This document shows positions 45,201 to 52,771 of a DNA stretch of 64,000 bases, one piece after another. How positions within the stretch are numbered: the stretch's first letter is position 1; each line of letters begins with the position of its first letter. A model generated the notes under the pieces. The model was not told where the DNA came from, made no database searches, and was given only the letters and a program-made list of their open reading frames with translations. The translations under genes were made by a program, and so were the position numbers. This DNA is from Bacteroidota bacterium (lineage in GTDB: Bacteria; Bacteroidota; Bacteroidia; UKL13-3), in the NCBI GenBank assembly GCA_013298895.1, contig JAAFJM010000003.1, forward strand, positions 1-64,000, given 5' to 3'.

Positions 45201-46413
45201 GTTGACTAGTAATGTTTAACTTCAATGTAACTGTAAAACTATCTTTTTGAACACAACCATTTACATCTGTGGTGGTTAACAAGTATTTTGTAGTACTTGG
45301 CGGAGAAACTACAGGGTTTAAACAATTGCTGCAACTAAGCCCTGTTGAAGGTGTCCAATTATAATTAATTGGCTGAAAAAATGAACTTACTGTAGCCGTA
45401 TTTTGAAGTGGAAATGGAGTGCCTCCACATACCAGTGTATCATTTTGTAAATTTAATTTTAAATCAGAAATTCTTATTACAGTCGTCAATGTATCAGCAC
45501 AACCAAAAGTAGGGTAAGGTTTTGTTATTAATTTGAATTTATTGTAAATGGTAGGGGTTGAAATATTTAAAATTTGCGAACTTCCTAATAGATTGGTAAA
45601 AGAAGAATCATACCATTTATAATCGGTAAATCCACTTGGCCCAATAAGTGTGGAAATAGGATTTCCTTTACATGAAATGGTGGAAATTTTATATTGATCA
45701 CAATTTACATCCACATAACCATAGCCAAAATGCGCTGTATGCGTACAATCACCACTCGCAAAATCTACAGCAATTGTTTTGCCACCATAACCAGATAAAT
45801 CTAAATTAGCAGATGACCAACTTTTATAATACACGTCTGAAGAACCAACACGAAAAAAACCGGGTAATGCAGAGGTGGCAACAAAATTAAAATTTACACA
45901 AGGAAGTAAAGTATTTGTTGCTGAATCAAAAGCATTTACACTAAAACGAGGTTGATCCCAATCATTATGTCCAGGATTTTGAAAAACAACAGCATATTTA
46001 AAAATTAATTTGTAATCATTTACACCAGCAGGAATTCTTATATAATAACGAGCTCTTTCAGCCTGAGCTCCAGTATTATCATTTCCTAATTTTAATGAAT
46101 AATTTCCACCATCGGGAGCTACAACTGGAAATCCTCCATAAGGATCAACACCTGAGCCTGACATTAAATTATGTCGATTTAAAATGGCTGCAGTCGGGTT
46201 GTTAGCAACAATTGGACAACAAAAACCGGTGTAGAATAACCAATTATCTAAATTTCCGTTTTCAAAATTAATATTTGGTGGGCAAAACACGGTTTGGGCA
46301 TTTGATTTGGAAATGCTGTTTAATATAAACAAAATGGCAAGCGCAAAATGAATATTTTTCCTTTTAAAAATAAATGTGGGATTGAAATGTATTCTTAAAT
46401 TTCTTATTGCCAT
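42262..46413 (-). CDS. giant secreted Ig-repeat protein with T9SS type B sorting domain
   Basis: A 1383-residue exported protein, probably surface-displayed. Signal peptide with a long N-region ending about residue 39 (SKSNAQ). Residues 40-245 form a jelly-roll-like domain with DWDQPRFSVNAFDSATNTLL, as in other T9SS adhesins. From about 401 to 990 there are seven Ig-like repeats of about 84 residues, each starting QP..(I/V)..C and containing Y(Q/K)W(K/F)(K/R) and DSLV(I/L).N. A PKD-like region follows. The C-terminus (IPNAFTPNQNGLNEEF ... YNRWGQLIFTSN) is the gliding-motility-associated/type B T9SS domain. Adhesin or matrix role inferred. Confidence 0.9.
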   Translation of the reverse strand: MAIRNLRIHFNPTFIFKRKNIHFALAILFILNSISKSNAQTVFCPPNINFENGNLDNWLFYTGFCCPIVANNPTAAILNRHNLMSGSGVDPYGGFPVVAPDGGNYSLKLGNDNTGAQAERARYYIRIPAGVNDYKLIFKYAVVFQNPGHNDWDQPRFSVNAFDSATNTLLPCVNFNFVATSALPGFFRVGSSDVYYKSWSSANLDLSGYGGKTIAVDFASGDCTHTAHFGYGYVDVNCDQYKISTISCKGNPISTLIGPSGFTDYKWYDSSFTNLLGSSQILNISTPTIYNKFKLITKPYPTFGCADTLTTVIRISDLKLNLQNDTLVCGGTPFPLQNTATVSSFFQPINYNWTPSTGLSCSNCLNPVVSPPSTTKYLLTTTDVNGCVQKDSFTVTLKLNITSQPKNISVCLDSLAKFKVTVNSTLTFSYQWKKNGVNIIGATTDSLVIPNASYSDTANYSVLVIANCDSVISNIATLKIIKPVFVIQPFSLLQCPGTRAVFKTNVTSDTNMVYQWFKRGILIPGANKDSLVINNIGNLDTGFYYLKVTGKCSYTNSDTVKLTIAYTTIINSQPQSISQCKNSKAVFKVKAIGPGILSYQWKKGNTDLIGQTKDSLVLNNLNYSDSGDYSVKIWSLCDTVISTFAKLIIFKSTTILTQPINVSACKDSIVKFKVNAVGYGNVIYKWKKNGQDIIGANADSVVIPIVNYSDTADYSVLVSSFCDSVLSNNVKLKVFFPIFNTQPISILQCSGTKAIFKSRVTNDTNIIYKWYRNGNLVSGANKDSLVVNNITNSDTGFYQIKATGKCISVFSDTVYLRLYKNTTIKAQPQSVSQCINTTAFLTVKATGSGAISYQWKKGNTILSGQTTDSLIINNINYADTGIYSVNVKSNCDSLASANARISIVLNTKIILQPQSVLQCLNSKVVLKVKGIGTSLVTYQWLKNNNIIPGSTADSLYFNAVNASDSANYSVIVRSQCDSVISQIAKISLFPNNKVNLPKTTYLCTEIGKIGISKFKSYLWNTGVKTDSILVPTNGSYWIKYEDFNGCFNTDTTQIILNSRPLIKAGKDTVMCNDLELKVKGAAINYDSVFWVQNNFGTFGNYKLLQTTFKAKPTTEGNKWLVLSSKNKCGVLLDSFKVYFTPIPNAFFYPSDTLVCQFSKPVTITPIDSIGVFVGEHVFNKLFTPNVVGIFKIKYIISRNFCSSNSEKTIEVVPQPIAEFYTTPLNPNIDKPVQFVSNSKFANNYLWTFENTTFSNIQNPIYHFLDEGFYRIQLKAINRICSDTTSKLLHIKGSNNIFIPNAFTPNQNGLNEEFKVLYKNSKGAVLSIYNRWGQLIFTSNNVNKGWDGTFDGNPCQEDVYYYIVDYTNNDDIVKQLKGNITLIR
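43443..45213 (-). repeat. seven diverged ~250-bp coding repeats (Ig-like domains)
   Basis: The protein repeats of the neighbouring giant gene are visible in DNA as seven units of roughly 250 bp. They alternate between two subtypes (QPQSISQC-like and QP..LLQC.GT-like), which suggests past duplication of pairs. Confidence 0.6.
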
Positions 46414-46550
46414 TAATAGTTATCGTGTAACTTCTTAAAGTTATTTTTCAAATGTATTGTTTAGTTATTAGTTATTCAAGCCAAAGCTACAATCTGCTTA
46501 TTTTTATTAATCTTATAATTAACATTATGTTAAGTAATAGTTTTAAATAT

Positions 46551-46587
46551 AAAAAAACCGACTATTTATTATCTAGTCGGTTTTTGT
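46551..46587 (-). terminator. terminator after the TPR gene
   Basis: A 12-bp stem (AAAAACCGACTA / TAGTCGGTTTTT) with a 9-nt loop; T run on the minus strand. Confidence 0.85.
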
Positions 46588-46607
46588 GGTTATTAATAAT
46601 TTGGGTA

Positions 46608-48011
46608 CTACCCTTTTTTCTTGCTATTGATTATTACTTCTTCTTTCTTAGCGCGGTATTCATTTGATTTGTTTTCATTTTTCATACCTGCATAAATTAA
46701 TTGTAAACTATAATAAGCATCTTTAAGATATGCGTATTTTATTGCTTTGTCTTCAGCTGTTTTTTCAGATTTTACTTCAGCAATTTCAATTACTTTTTCA
46801 AATTGAGCAATTGCCACGCTAAAAATACTGTCTTGTACTTTTTTATATGCATTGAATTTTTTATCGTATTCTGTTTGCGTTTTAGCATCTATAGCATTAA
46901 TTTTTTCGGCAATTGCAGTTGTTTTATTATTTGTCAATGCACCTAAATTATAGTATGCATCTATCATATCCGGGTTTAAGTCAATTGCTTTAAAGTAATC
47001 GGCCTCAGCCTTTGATTGGTATTGAGCAGCTTTTTTATTCAACTCCATTACTTTTGTGCTTAAATCTTTAGCTTGTGCCTCTAATTGCTTTTTAGTCGCA
47101 ACATTTTTTTCAATCTTAGCTTTTTTATTTATTGCAGCTGCCTCCTCTTTGTATTTTTTAATTTCTTTTACAAATCCAGTTGCTGCATTGTCATAAAGGT
47201 TTCCTCTTGTGTATATCAAATCTGGATCTTCAGGTTTTTGCTCATTTGCTAGTTCAACTTTTTGCATTAAAATATCTAGCTTATTTTGAGCAATGTAAAT
47301 ATTAATCTCTTGACCAATTAAATCTTTCTTTTCTGGAAATAAAGTTCTGCCTTTTTCTAAATAACTAATTGCTGTATTAGTATCACCTTCTTCAAGGTAT
47401 ATATTAGTTAAATATGCGTAAATCAAATGATCTTGGTAATCTAATTCAATTAAACGTTTAAGATATTTTTTTTGATCTTCCTTGATTTTTTCTTTATTAG
47501 CAAAATAGAATTGATTGAAAACAATTGATTTTTCAGTCAAATTATTAGTTTTCATATCACCATTTTTATCATACGGCAATAAGTCAATAACCAATTGGTA
47601 ATATGATTGGATTTTCTTGTAATCACTTCTTTGACTAGCTTCGTATGCAGCACTATTACAAGCAAATGCAGCATTTACTATATTATATTCAATTTGCTCT
47701 TTGTAAATTTCTTTTTTATCTAACTCTAAGCAACGTTTTGCAGCTAAAGCCCATTTTTCAGCAGCATCAATATCTAATTTTCTTACCTTTTCATCCTTTG
47801 ATGTAGCAATGGTATCATAAATTGCAGCTCTGTAATAAAGCATTTTAACATTGTCTTTTGTGTCAGGATGTTCAAATGCGGCATCAATGGCTTTTTTAGC
47901 ATCTTCCATTTCTGCATTGTTAAAGTATAGAGCAGCTGACTCTACTTGACTCTTTTGTGCCCAACCACTAAGGGTTATTAAGCACAGTAAAACTAAAAGC
48001 GTTTTTTTCAT
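46608..48011 (-). CDS. exported TPR protein
   Basis: A 467-residue protein with a signal peptide (MKKTLLVLLCLITLSGWAQ). TPR units span most of the length, for example YQDHLIYAYLTNIYLEEGDT, YLEKGRTLFPEKKDLIGQ and KAIDLNPDMIDAYYNLGAL. A Lys/Ala-rich coiled-coil region (about 285-345, KKAKIEKNVATKKQLEAQAK) interrupts them. Periplasmic scaffold of unknown partner. Monocistronic, closed by its own terminator. Confidence 0.9.
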   Translation of the reverse strand: MKKTLLVLLCLITLSGWAQKSQVESAALYFNNAEMEDAKKAIDAAFEHPDTKDNVKMLYYRAAIYDTIATSKDEKVRKLDIDAAEKWALAAKRCLELDKKEIYKEQIEYNIVNAAFACNSAAYEASQRSDYKKIQSYYQLVIDLLPYDKNGDMKTNNLTEKSIVFNQFYFANKEKIKEDQKKYLKRLIELDYQDHLIYAYLTNIYLEEGDTNTAISYLEKGRTLFPEKKDLIGQEINIYIAQNKLDILMQKVELANEQKPEDPDLIYTRGNLYDNAATGFVKEIKKYKEEAAAINKKAKIEKNVATKKQLEAQAKDLSTKVMELNKKAAQYQSKAEADYFKAIDLNPDMIDAYYNLGALTNNKTTAIAEKINAIDAKTQTEYDKKFNAYKKVQDSIFSVAIAQFEKVIEIAEVKSEKTAEDKAIKYAYLKDAYYSLQLIYAGMKNENKSNEYRAKKEEVIINSKKKG

Positions 48012-48132
48012 GGTATATCTATATTATGTGTTATAAAATTAAGGTTTACAAATTGCCTGCCAAAAGTAACAGTAAATTGTATATAAGCAAAAGTCAGCCT
48101 AAAATTTAATATGGTTGCTTTTGTTTATTTTT

Positions 48133-49392
48133 TTAAGCCAATACTAATTGCAGTGATCGCCTATTGCGCTGTTCCATCAGTATTTTTTTGCCTTCGGTAA
48201 ATTTATTAACCTCAGCCGATTCGTATTTACCAATGGTTAAAAGTTCTAAATTACTGTTTGATTTTACCCTGTAATTCTGCTCTAATTCGTTAATTAAATC
48301 ATTGCATTTGTGCTCATTATAGTCAACACAAACGGTAAAGCTAATAGCCGAATTTTGCATTACATTTATTTTTACGCCATAGCAGGCAAATAATGAAAAA
48401 ATACTACTCAAATTTTCTTCTACTATAAAACTAAAATCTTTACTAGCTATAGAAATAAGCATTTGATTTTGCTTGAAAATATAAGTTGGTACTTGGTCTT
48501 CTTTTTCTCTTGAAACCCCTACTGTTGTTCCCTCATCTCCGGGATTGATAAATGATTTTACGTACAAAGGAATTTCTTTGTTTAAAAGTGGTTGAATGGT
48601 TTTTGGGTGAATTACTGTTGCGCCATAAAAGGCCATTTCAATGGCTTTATTATAACTCAAACCCGAAATTTTTACTGCTTCAGCAAAACGTTTTGGATCG
48701 GCATTCATAACTCCAGCTACATCTTTCCATATGGTTACACTTTCGGCATCTAAACAAAAAGCAAAAATTGCAGCACTGTAATCAGAACCTTCTCGGCCCA
48801 ATGTTACCGTGGTATTAACCGAACTGCGACCAATAAAACCTTGGGTTATAACCATCTTTTTTTGTACGATTGGTTTTAAGGTTTTGGCTATTTTTTCGTT
48901 GGTTAAACTCCAATTTACTTTTCCTTCGCGGTAAGTATTATCGGTACTGATAAAATTTTGAGCATCCATCCAACGGTTTTTTAAACCAGCTTCGTTTAAG
49001 TAAGTACTTACTATTTTGGTAGAAATAATTTCGCCATAACTTACTATTTGGTCGTAATGATAATCGTAATTATTATCGGGCTCCGCCTCTAGCAAACATT
49101 CTAATTCAATAAAAATGTTCTCTATATCGTCAAAAGCATGGCTTTGTGTTTGCGGCAATAATTTATCAATAATATTATAATGAAATTGCTTTATTTCCTC
49201 AAAAGTTGAGTACTTAGCATCGGTTCTATTAAAATAGGCGTCCACTAATTTTTCTAACAAATTAGTAGTTTTTCCCATTGCTGAAATAACAATTAAAACA
49301 TTTTCGTTGGCAAAATTGCCTAATACTTTTGCGACATTTCTGACCGCATCTGCATCTTTTACCGATGCACCCCCAAATTTAAAAACTTTCAT
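48133..49392 (-). CDS. lysC: aspartate kinase
   Basis: Phosphorylates aspartate at the entry to Lys/Thr/Met and diaminopimelate synthesis. 419 residues. MKVFKFGGASVKDADAVRNV is the kinase N-terminus, TLGREGSDYSAAIFAF the central signature, and the C-terminal part (from about 305) contains ACT-like regulatory domains. It is monofunctional, without a homoserine dehydrogenase domain. Transcribed alone. Confidence 0.95.
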   Translation of the reverse strand: MKVFKFGGASVKDADAVRNVAKVLGNFANENVLIVISAMGKTTNLLEKLVDAYFNRTDAKYSTFEEIKQFHYNIIDKLLPQTQSHAFDDIENIFIELECLLEAEPDNNYDYHYDQIVSYGEIISTKIVSTYLNEAGLKNRWMDAQNFISTDNTYREGKVNWSLTNEKIAKTLKPIVQKKMVITQGFIGRSSVNTTVTLGREGSDYSAAIFAFCLDAESVTIWKDVAGVMNADPKRFAEAVKISGLSYNKAIEMAFYGATVIHPKTIQPLLNKEIPLYVKSFINPGDEGTTVGVSREKEDQVPTYIFKQNQMLISIASKDFSFIVEENLSSIFSLFACYGVKINVMQNSAISFTVCVDYNEHKCNDLINELEQNYRVKSNSNLELLTIGKYESAEVNKFTEGKKILMEQRNRRSLQLVLA

Positions 49393-49543
49393 TAATACTG
49401 ATAAAATACTTGTGCCGCAAAATAAAACTAATATTTGATTTTTGATTTATGATTTGTGAATTATGATTGAGCTTTTGTTTTGGGATTATTATTCAAGCCT
49501 GAAAAACTCAAACTTTTTTGTTAATAATTTATATATTTGTGAT

Positions 49544-49750
49544 ATGAAAATTTTGTTAGATATTCCTGATAATAAAGCGGCTTCTTTGTTAGAAGTTTTA
49601 AGAAGCATTTCTTATGTAAAAGCAAAACCGGTTACTGATGCAAAAGCGAAACTAATATCTGAAATAAAAGAAGCAGTTGATGAAATGAAGTTAATACGTA
49701 ATGGTAAGAAAAAAGCCAGAAATGCTGAAGATTTTTTAAATGAGTTATAG
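49544..49750 (+). CDS. type II antitoxin
   Basis: A 68-residue small protein that starts MKILLDIPDNKAASLLEVLR. The ATG at 49544 is preferred over an upstream in-frame ATG at 49463, because the upstream segment is poorly conserved-looking. The N-terminal beta-alpha part is followed by a helical charged tail (KEAVDEMKLIRNGKKKARNA) typical of antitoxins that wrap a RelE-like toxin. Overlaps the toxin gene by 11 bp, the standard arrangement, and probably autoregulates the pair. Confidence 0.82.
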   Translation: MKILLDIPDNKAASLLEVLRSISYVKAKPVTDAKAKLISEIKEAVDEMKLIRNGKKKARNAEDFLNEL

Positions 49751-50024
49751 TGTTAAAACAATTGCTGTTTTTGAAAAACAAGCAAAAAAACTAATTAAAA
49801 AATATCCATCTTTGCAAGGTGAGCTTTTTGAGTTAGTTCAAGAACTTAAGTTAAACCCAGAACAAGGCACGCCAATTGGCAAAAACTGTCATAAAATTCG
49901 AATTTCAATAGCTTCCAAAGGAAAAGGGAAATCTGGTGGGGCAAAAATAATCACTAACTTTATAATTTCAGAACAAACCGTTTTTTTGCTTTCTATTTAC
50001 GAAAATCTGAAAAAGACAATTTAA
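49740..50024 (+). CDS. RelE-like toxin, C-terminally frameshifted
   Basis: A 94-residue RelE/ParE-family toxin (mRNA interferase fold). MSYSVKTIAVFEKQAKKL and the block NCHKIRISIASKGKGKSGGAKI match a Bacteroidota RelE subfamily. The reading frame ends SIYENLKKTI. In the +1 frame from 50003 the sequence continues KSEKDNLTDAELTALIDS... to a TGA at 50072-50074, which is the C-terminus expected for this subfamily (IYDKSEKENITDKE-like). One missing A in the GAAAAT stretch at 50001-50006 would account for this. The toxin is probably inactivated or truncated, or the base is a sequencing error. Confidence 0.8.
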   Translation: MSYSVKTIAVFEKQAKKLIKKYPSLQGELFELVQELKLNPEQGTPIGKNCHKIRISIASKGKGKSGGAKIITNFIISEQTVFLLSIYENLKKTI

Positions 50025-50137
50025 CAGACGCTGAATTAACTGCTTTAATAGATTCAATCCCTGATGATTACTGACAAAATTCCCTACCAACCAATCACTT
50101 AATCAACTTATTAACTAATCAACCCAAAAACCAACCT

Positions 50138-50626
50138 CTACCCCAATTCCTCAAAAAAGCCTGTTTGTTTGTTCTTTTTGCAGTTGTTCCAATCGTAGTA
50201 ACGGCCGTTCATGGCTATATAAATGCCTGCAGGTAAGCTTTGTACAAAAGCCAAAGCGCTTCCAAGGTTAAATAATCCATCGCTTGAACCAAATTTATAC
50301 GGAATCATTGCACCAGTAATTACCACAGTTTTACCTGGAATTTTATCAGCTAAATATCTAGCCGTTTCGGTCATGGTATCTGTTCCATGGGTAATTACTA
50401 TTTTATTTTCATCGCAACGCTGGCAACTTTCCAATATGATATTTCTATCCATATCGGTCATTTCTAAACTATCAATTAACATCAATGTGCGCACACTTAA
50501 ATCTAATCGGCTACGGCCAAGTTTCAGAATTTCATTGATGTGCGAATCTTTAAAGAACAATTGTCCTGTTAATTCATTGTATTCTTTATCAAAAGTTCCG
50601 CCTGTTACAAATAGTCTAATTGCCAT
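50138..50626 (-). CDS. short asparaginase-domain protein
   Basis: A 162-residue protein equal to the N-terminal catalytic domain of L-asparaginases. Both catalytic threonine motifs are present: VTGGTFDKEYNELTG near the start and VITHGTDTMTETARYL at about residue 77-92. The C-terminal domain that completes the active site between subunits is missing. A short family of this size exists in other bacteria, so it is probably a complete protein and not a decayed gene. Amidohydrolase activity is plausible but unproven. Divergent from the alkaline phosphatase gene. Confidence 0.85.
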   Translation of the reverse strand: MAIRLFVTGGTFDKEYNELTGQLFFKDSHINEILKLGRSRLDLSVRTLMLIDSLEMTDMDRNIILESCQRCDENKIVITHGTDTMTETARYLADKIPGKTVVITGAMIPYKFGSSDGLFNLGSALAFVQSLPAGIYIAMNGRYYDWNNCKKNKQTGFFEELG

Positions 50627-50661
50627 AATTAATAATTAATTTACGCTGCAAGAATAAGGAA

Positions 50662-51798
50662 TTGAATAAGGCTATTATATTTGAACCCAATAAATTTTTT
50701 AAACAATTGAAAAAAAATGTATTCAGTTTTGGAGTAATACTGTTGGTATTGCTTGCTATTGGCAGTTCTTATTCGTTTACTCAAAAAGCTAAAAAGCCAA
50801 AAGTTAAAAAAGTGATTTTTATAATTGGTGATGGAATGGGCTTGGCACAAATTAGCGGAGCCATGAGCGAAAGCAATGATCGCAATGCTTTTGAAAGGTT
50901 TAAGGTAATTGGTTTAAGCAAAACTTCATCAGCCGATAATTACGTTACCGATAGCGGTGCTGGTGCTACAGTTTTTGCCATTGGTAAAAAAACTTTCAAT
51001 TATGGAATTAGCGTTGGAACTGATTCGTTACCATACCCAAGTTTATTTGAAATGATGAAAAAGAAAAACATGGCAACTGGTGTGGTTGTTACTTCATCTA
51101 TTACGCACGCCACCCCTGCTTGTTTTTACGCCCATGTTTCCTCACGCAAAAGCGAAGATGATATTGCAGAATTTTTGTTAAAAGGCAATTGCGATATAGC
51201 TATTGGTGGTGGAACTAAATTTATTACAGATAGAAAAGATAAAAAGAATTTAACGGAGTTATTGCAACTGAATGGTTTTATAGTAAAAACCGATACTACC
51301 AATAATTTTGAACCTTTTAATGCCAATAAACAAGTTTATACTTTAGCTTACGATGGTATGAAACGTAAATTAGATGGCAGAAACGATTTTTTAAAATTGG
51401 CTTCTATGCATGCTATCAGTCAGTTAAATAACAACAAAAATGGTTATATGCTAATGATTGAAGGCAGCCAGGTAGATTGGGGCGGACATGCCAATGATTA
51501 CCAATACATGAAAACAGAATTGTACGATTTAAACCAAACCATCAATGCAGTTTTAGATTACGCTGAAAAACAAGGAGATATTTTAGTGGTAGTTACAGCT
51601 GACCATGAAACAGGTGGACTTTCATTGCATCCAAATAAAGACGACAAAAAACAATTTACAGCAAATTACTCAACTAGTGGTCATTCAGGAATAATGGTTC
51701 CTGTTTTTGCTTTTGGCCCTGGAGCTGAAATGTTTGGTGGAATTTATGAAAACACTCAAATTCATTATAATTTCAAGCAATTATTAGGTTTGGAGTAA
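50662..51798 (+). CDS. alkaline phosphatase
   Basis: A periplasmic metal-dependent phosphomonoesterase of the PhoA superfamily, up to 378 residues. Metal and active-site blocks are FIIGDGMGLAQI (Asp), VTDSGAGATVFAIG (nucleophile Ser), VTADHETGGL (Asp/His) and STSGHSG (His). Start uncertain: TTG at 50662 gives a 15-residue N-terminal extension, whereas TTG at 50707 gives a typical signal peptide (MKKNVFSFGVILLVLLAIGSS). The last is preferred biologically, but the outer start is kept as the limit. Confidence 0.92.
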   Translation: MNKAIIFEPNKFFKQLKKNVFSFGVILLVLLAIGSSYSFTQKAKKPKVKKVIFIIGDGMGLAQISGAMSESNDRNAFERFKVIGLSKTSSADNYVTDSGAGATVFAIGKKTFNYGISVGTDSLPYPSLFEMMKKKNMATGVVVTSSITHATPACFYAHVSSRKSEDDIAEFLLKGNCDIAIGGGTKFITDRKDKKNLTELLQLNGFIVKTDTTNNFEPFNANKQVYTLAYDGMKRKLDGRNDFLKLASMHAISQLNNNKNGYMLMIEGSQVDWGGHANDYQYMKTELYDLNQTINAVLDYAEKQGDILVVVTADHETGGLSLHPNKDDKKQFTANYSTSGHSGIMVPVFAFGPGAEMFGGIYENTQIHYNFKQLLGLE

Positions 51799-51858
51799 TG
51801 TAATAAAGGTTGGTGAGAACATCAACCTTGGACAAAATAATATATTTGTAAAAAAAGT

Positions 51859-52042
51859 GAAGCAATCTAAAGGAAAAACGAACGGAGTGCTTCGTTCCTC
51901 GCAATGACGCATGTAAAAAGCTTATTAAGTGAACTGAATTTCGATAAAGGCGCTTCGACAAGCTCAGCGACCGCAAAATTATTGGACACTGAGCTTGTAG
52001 AAGTTAAAGATATTTTCAGCGAAAATCTGTGAAATCTGCTGG
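51859..52042. repeat. mosaic of three dispersed intergenic repeat types
   Basis: Element 1 (51859-51910) contains GAAGCAATCT and GTGCTTCGTTCCTCGCAATGAC, related to the widespread TCATTGCGAGGAACGAAGCA repeat. Element 2 is the imperfect inverted repeat CTTCGACAAGCTCAG (51952-51966) with CTGAGCTTGTAGAAG (51989-52003). Element 3 (52019-52042) contains AAATCTGTGAAATCTGC, a relative of the CCACAGATTTC repeat at 39824 and 61790. All lie between the phosphatase and ccmB. Confidence 0.65.
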
Positions 52043-52061
52043 AGAAAAAACAAGACAAAAA

Positions 52062-52712
52062 ATGAAAGAAATAAAACAATTGATAAAAAACCTTTTGCTT
52101 ATTGAATGGCGCGAACGCTATGCATTAAATGGCATTTTATTGTATGTTTTTTCATCTATTTTTACAGTGTCGCTGTCAGTTAAAGTGCTTAATTTACCTA
52201 TATGGAACGCAGTTTTTTGGGTTTTGATTTTATTCAGTTCTATTAATGCCATTGCTAAAAGTTTTATAGCCGAATCAAAAGGCAAAATGCTGTACTTTCA
52301 TGGTTTGATTTTGCCTGAGCATTTAATTTTAGCAAAATCAATTTACAGTGCCATTTTAAATTTGGTGCTGAGTTTTATTGCCTTATTATTTTACAGTATT
52401 GTTTTAGGTAACCCTATTCACAGCTTAGGATTTTATTGTTTAATATTGGTTTTGGCATCCATCGGTTTCGCTTTTACCTTTACCATGATTTCGGCCATTG
52501 CTCAAAAAAGCGGGAATGGAAACCTGCTTATGCCCATTTTAAGTTTCCCCATTATTATTCCATTTTTACTATTACTCATCAAATCGAGCAAAAAAGCCAT
52601 GGATGGCATTGATGTAAGTTTAATTTATACCGATTTACTGCTTTTAGTAGCCATGAATTTATTGGTTGCCGCTTTGGCATACGTATTATTTCCTTTTTTG
52701 TGGAAAGAATAA
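52062..52712 (+). CDS. ccmB: haem exporter / cytochrome c biogenesis protein CcmB
   Basis: A 216-residue membrane protein with six predicted helices, part of the CcmABCD complex that handles haem for cytochrome c maturation. IEWRERYALNGILLYVFSS at the start and GNPIHSLGFYCLILVL / SGNGNLLMPILSFPIIIPFLLLL (middle) are typical. Start at the ATG at 52062; an upstream in-frame codon at 52029 lies inside a repeat element. No ccmA, ccmC or other ccm genes are in the window. Confidence 0.9.
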   Translation: MKEIKQLIKNLLLIEWRERYALNGILLYVFSSIFTVSLSVKVLNLPIWNAVFWVLILFSSINAIAKSFIAESKGKMLYFHGLILPEHLILAKSIYSAILNLVLSFIALLFYSIVLGNPIHSLGFYCLILVLASIGFAFTFTMISAIAQKSGNGNLLMPILSFPIIIPFLLLLIKSSKKAMDGIDVSLIYTDLLLLVAMNLLVAALAYVLFPFLWKE

Positions 52713-52771
52713 CTGCAAAGTTCGAATAAAAAAAATCCGAAATTCTAAATTCTAAATTTTGTGTTTTTATC

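Noticed and set aside
43443-45213. Regularly spaced repeats that might look like a CRISPR array.
   Set aside because: Units are about 250 bp, diverged and in frame within a coding sequence; they encode Ig-like domains.
50024-50137. A separate small gene after the RelE toxin.
   Set aside because: The open stretch matches the expected C-terminus of the toxin in another frame and has no start codon of its own.
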